Assembly (NCBI GenBank): GCA_934247115.1
Contig: CAKQIY010000032.1
Coordinates: 1 to 22,138, forward strand
Direction: 5' to 3'
DNA length: 22,138 bases
Origin: an uncultured Coprococcus sp.
GTDB taxonomy: Bacteria > Bacillota > Clostridia > Lachnospirales > Lachnospiraceae
Below the pieces are notes generated by a model. That model was not told where the DNA came from and made no database searches. It saw only the letters and a list, made by a program, of their open reading frames with translations. The first letter of the stretch is position 1. Every line of letters begins with the position of its first letter. The position numbers and the translations under genes were made by a program. This document shows positions 20,293-22,138 of the stretch, one piece after another.

Positions 20293-22107
20293 ATGGAGCA
20301 TTTAGACCAGTCAAAGATAAGAAATTTCTGTATAATAGCACATATAGACCACGGCAAATCAACGCTTGCCGACAGGATCATAGAGAAGACCGGAACACTG
20401 ACCAGCAGGGAGATGCAGAATCAGGTTCTCGACAACATGGACCTTGAGAGAGAGCGTGGAATCACCATCAAGGCTCAGTGTGTCAGAATCGTGTACAATG
20501 CCAGCGATGGACAGGAGTACATATTCAATCTCATAGACACTCCGGGACATGTGGATTTCAATTATGAGGTATCCCGAAGCCTGGCAGCCTGTGAGGGAGC
20601 CATACTTGTGGTTGATGCCGCACAGGGCATAGAGGCGCAGACCCTGGCGAATGTATACCTGGCGCTGGATCATGACCTTGATGTCATGCCGGTCATCAAC
20701 AAGATAGACCTTCCGTCAGCAGACCCGGAGAGGGTCGTGAACGAGATCGAGGATGTAATTGGAATAGAGGCACAGGATGCCCCAAGGATATCGGCAAAGA
20801 ATGGAATTAATATAGAAGAAGTGCTTGAACAGATCGTGAAGAAGGTGCCGGCACCGCACGGTGACCCTGAGGCTCCACTCAAGGCACTAATATTCGACAG
20901 TCTGTATGACTCCTACAAGGGAGTTATCATATTCTGCCGATTATTTGACGGTTGCGTGAAGAAGGGAACCACCATAAGGATGATGGCCACCGGAGCTGAG
21001 GCTGAGGTGGTTGAGGTCGGAATATTCGGAGCGGGAAGATTTGTTCCATGCGATGAGCTGTCAGCCGGTATGGTTGGTTACATAACAGCCAGCCTTAAGA
21101 ATGTACAGGATACCACAGTGGGAGATACAGTCACACAGGCGGACAGGCCATGTGACGAGGCACTCCCTGGATACAAGAAGGCACAGCCGATGGTATACTG
21201 CGGACTCTATCCTGCAGATGGAGCCAAGTATCCGGACCTTAGGGATGCCCTTGAGAAGCTTCAGTTAAATGATGCGGCGCTCAGCTTTGAGCCGGAGACA
21301 TCCATAGCACTGGGCTTTGGTTTCCGATGTGGATTCCTTGGACTGCTTCACCTTGAGATAGTTCAGGAACGACTGGAGAGGGAGTTCAATCTTGATCTGG
21401 TAACCACAGCGCCAGGCGTTGTATATAAGGTACATACCACAGATGGAAATGTGATAGAGCTCACCAATCCGTCGAATCTGCCGGATCCATCCACCATAGA
21501 GTACATGGAGGAGCCATTTGTCGATGCGGAGATCATGGTCACAACAGAGTATGTGGGTGCTATCATGCAGCTCTGCCAGGAGAGGCGAGGCGTGTACAAG
21601 AGCATGGAATACATGGAGGAGACAAGAGCACTTCTCAAGTACGACCTTCCACTGAACGAGATTATATACGATTTCTTTGATGCACTTAAGTCGCGTTCAA
21701 GGGGCTATGCTTCATTTGACTATGAGATGAAGGGCTATGTCCGCTCAGAGCTTGTGAAGCTGGACATCCTTATCAATAAGGAAGAGGTCGATGCACTCTC
21801 ATTCATCATACACAAGGATACGGCGTATGAGAGAGGCAGAAAGATGTGCGAGAAGCTCAAGGACGAGATCCCGAGACATCTGTTCGAGATACCTATCCAG
21901 GCTGCCATAGGCGGCAAGGTAATAGCCCGCGAGACAGTCAAGGCCATGAGAAAGGATGTCCTTGCCAAATGCTACGGCGGAGATATATCCAGAAAGAGAA
22001 AGCTCCTTGAAAAGCAGAAGGAAGGAAAGAAGCGAATGAGACAGGTGGGCAATGTGGAGATACCACAGAAGGCATTTATGTCTGTCCTGAAGCTTGATGA
22101 GGAATAG
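20293..22107 (+). CDS. lepA: Elongation factor 4 (LepA), ribosomal back-translocating GTPase
   Basis: 604 residues, full length. Translational GTPase acting on the ribosome, linked to back-translocation and to 30S assembly. G motifs: AHIDHGKST (G1, 16-24), RGITIK (G2), DTPGHVDF (G3), NKIDLPSAD (G4), SAKNG (G5). The EF-G-like domains III and V and the LepA-specific C-terminal domain are present, ending KRMRQVGNVEIPQKAFMSVLKLDEE-like sequence. A purine-rich AAGGA is 9 nt before the ATG. Its place after gpr-spoIIP is conserved with Bacillus. It has its own promoter, so expression need not follow sporulation. Confidence 0.98.
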   Translation: MEHLDQSKIRNFCIIAHIDHGKSTLADRIIEKTGTLTSREMQNQVLDNMDLERERGITIKAQCVRIVYNASDGQEYIFNLIDTPGHVDFNYEVSRSLAACEGAILVVDAAQGIEAQTLANVYLALDHDLDVMPVINKIDLPSADPERVVNEIEDVIGIEAQDAPRISAKNGINIEEVLEQIVKKVPAPHGDPEAPLKALIFDSLYDSYKGVIIFCRLFDGCVKKGTTIRMMATGAEAEVVEVGIFGAGRFVPCDELSAGMVGYITASLKNVQDTTVGDTVTQADRPCDEALPGYKKAQPMVYCGLYPADGAKYPDLRDALEKLQLNDAALSFEPETSIALGFGFRCGFLGLLHLEIVQERLEREFNLDLVTTAPGVVYKVHTTDGNVIELTNPSNLPDPSTIEYMEEPFVDAEIMVTTEYVGAIMQLCQERRGVYKSMEYMEETRALLKYDLPLNEIIYDFFDALKSRSRGYASFDYEMKGYVRSELVKLDILINKEEVDALSFIIHKDTAYERGRKMCEKLKDEIPRHLFEIPIQAAIGGKVIARETVKAMRKDVLAKCYGGDISRKRKLLEKQKEGKKRMRQVGNVEIPQKAFMSVLKLDEE

Positions 22108-22138
22108 AGAAGACCGGGAACACAGTGACGCGGTTATA

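Overview
The window looks like chromosomal DNA of a spore-forming, low-to-mid GC Firmicute of the Clostridia, most likely Lachnospiraceae (a Coprococcus/Roseburia-like gut anaerobe; the genus is a guess). The basis is a full spoIIAA-spoIIAB-sigF-spoVA block, gpr-spoIIP-lepA, strong AGGAGG ribosome binding sites and sigma-A-type promoters. There is no tRNA, rRNA, CRISPR array, prophage or insertion sequence.

Layout. (1) 1-222: the 3' end of an ABC exporter gene and its terminator. (2) 223-690: a non-coding block with two 79-bp tandem repeats that can each fold into a hairpin, a good sigma-A promoter, and a leader of about 200 nt with a strong stem-loop. (3) 691-5533: a likely five-gene operon: argD, queF, folC, an unannotated 48-residue ORF overlapping folC, and a zinc-ribbon/TPR membrane protein. 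(4) 5524-5639: a promoter-plus-terminator module immediately before spoIIAA. (5) 5657-8783: forespore cluster spoIIAA, spoIIAB, sigF, spoVAA, spoVAB, spoVAC. (6) 8940-12919: three genes that split the spoVA set: a DUF3783 protein, a VanW-family membrane protein, and a CLC-type channel/antiporter on the minus strand. (7) 13112-14500: spoVAD and spoVAE, with a plausible sigma-G promoter of their own. (8) 14558-17287, minus strand: a class A penicillin-binding protein. (9) 17536-22107: an unknown 103-residue protein, germination protease gpr, spoIIP and lepA.

How the genes work together. SpoIIAA, SpoIIAB and SigF form the forespore partner-switching module that releases sigma-F. SpoVAA-VAE build the inner-membrane channel that moves dipicolinic acid into the spore. 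GPR degrades small acid-soluble proteins at germination. SpoIIP is part of the peptidoglycan-degrading engulfment machine. argD, queF, folC and lepA are housekeeping genes.

No clearly new multi-gene system is visible. The best leads are regulatory: a perfect 14-bp inverted repeat that would bury the spoVAA start codons in read-through RNA but not in RNA from a possible internal promoter; the tandem repeat with a compensatory base-pair change; the argD leader; and the promoter/terminator module before spoIIAA. All promoter, operator and RNA-fold calls were made by eye and are hypotheses.
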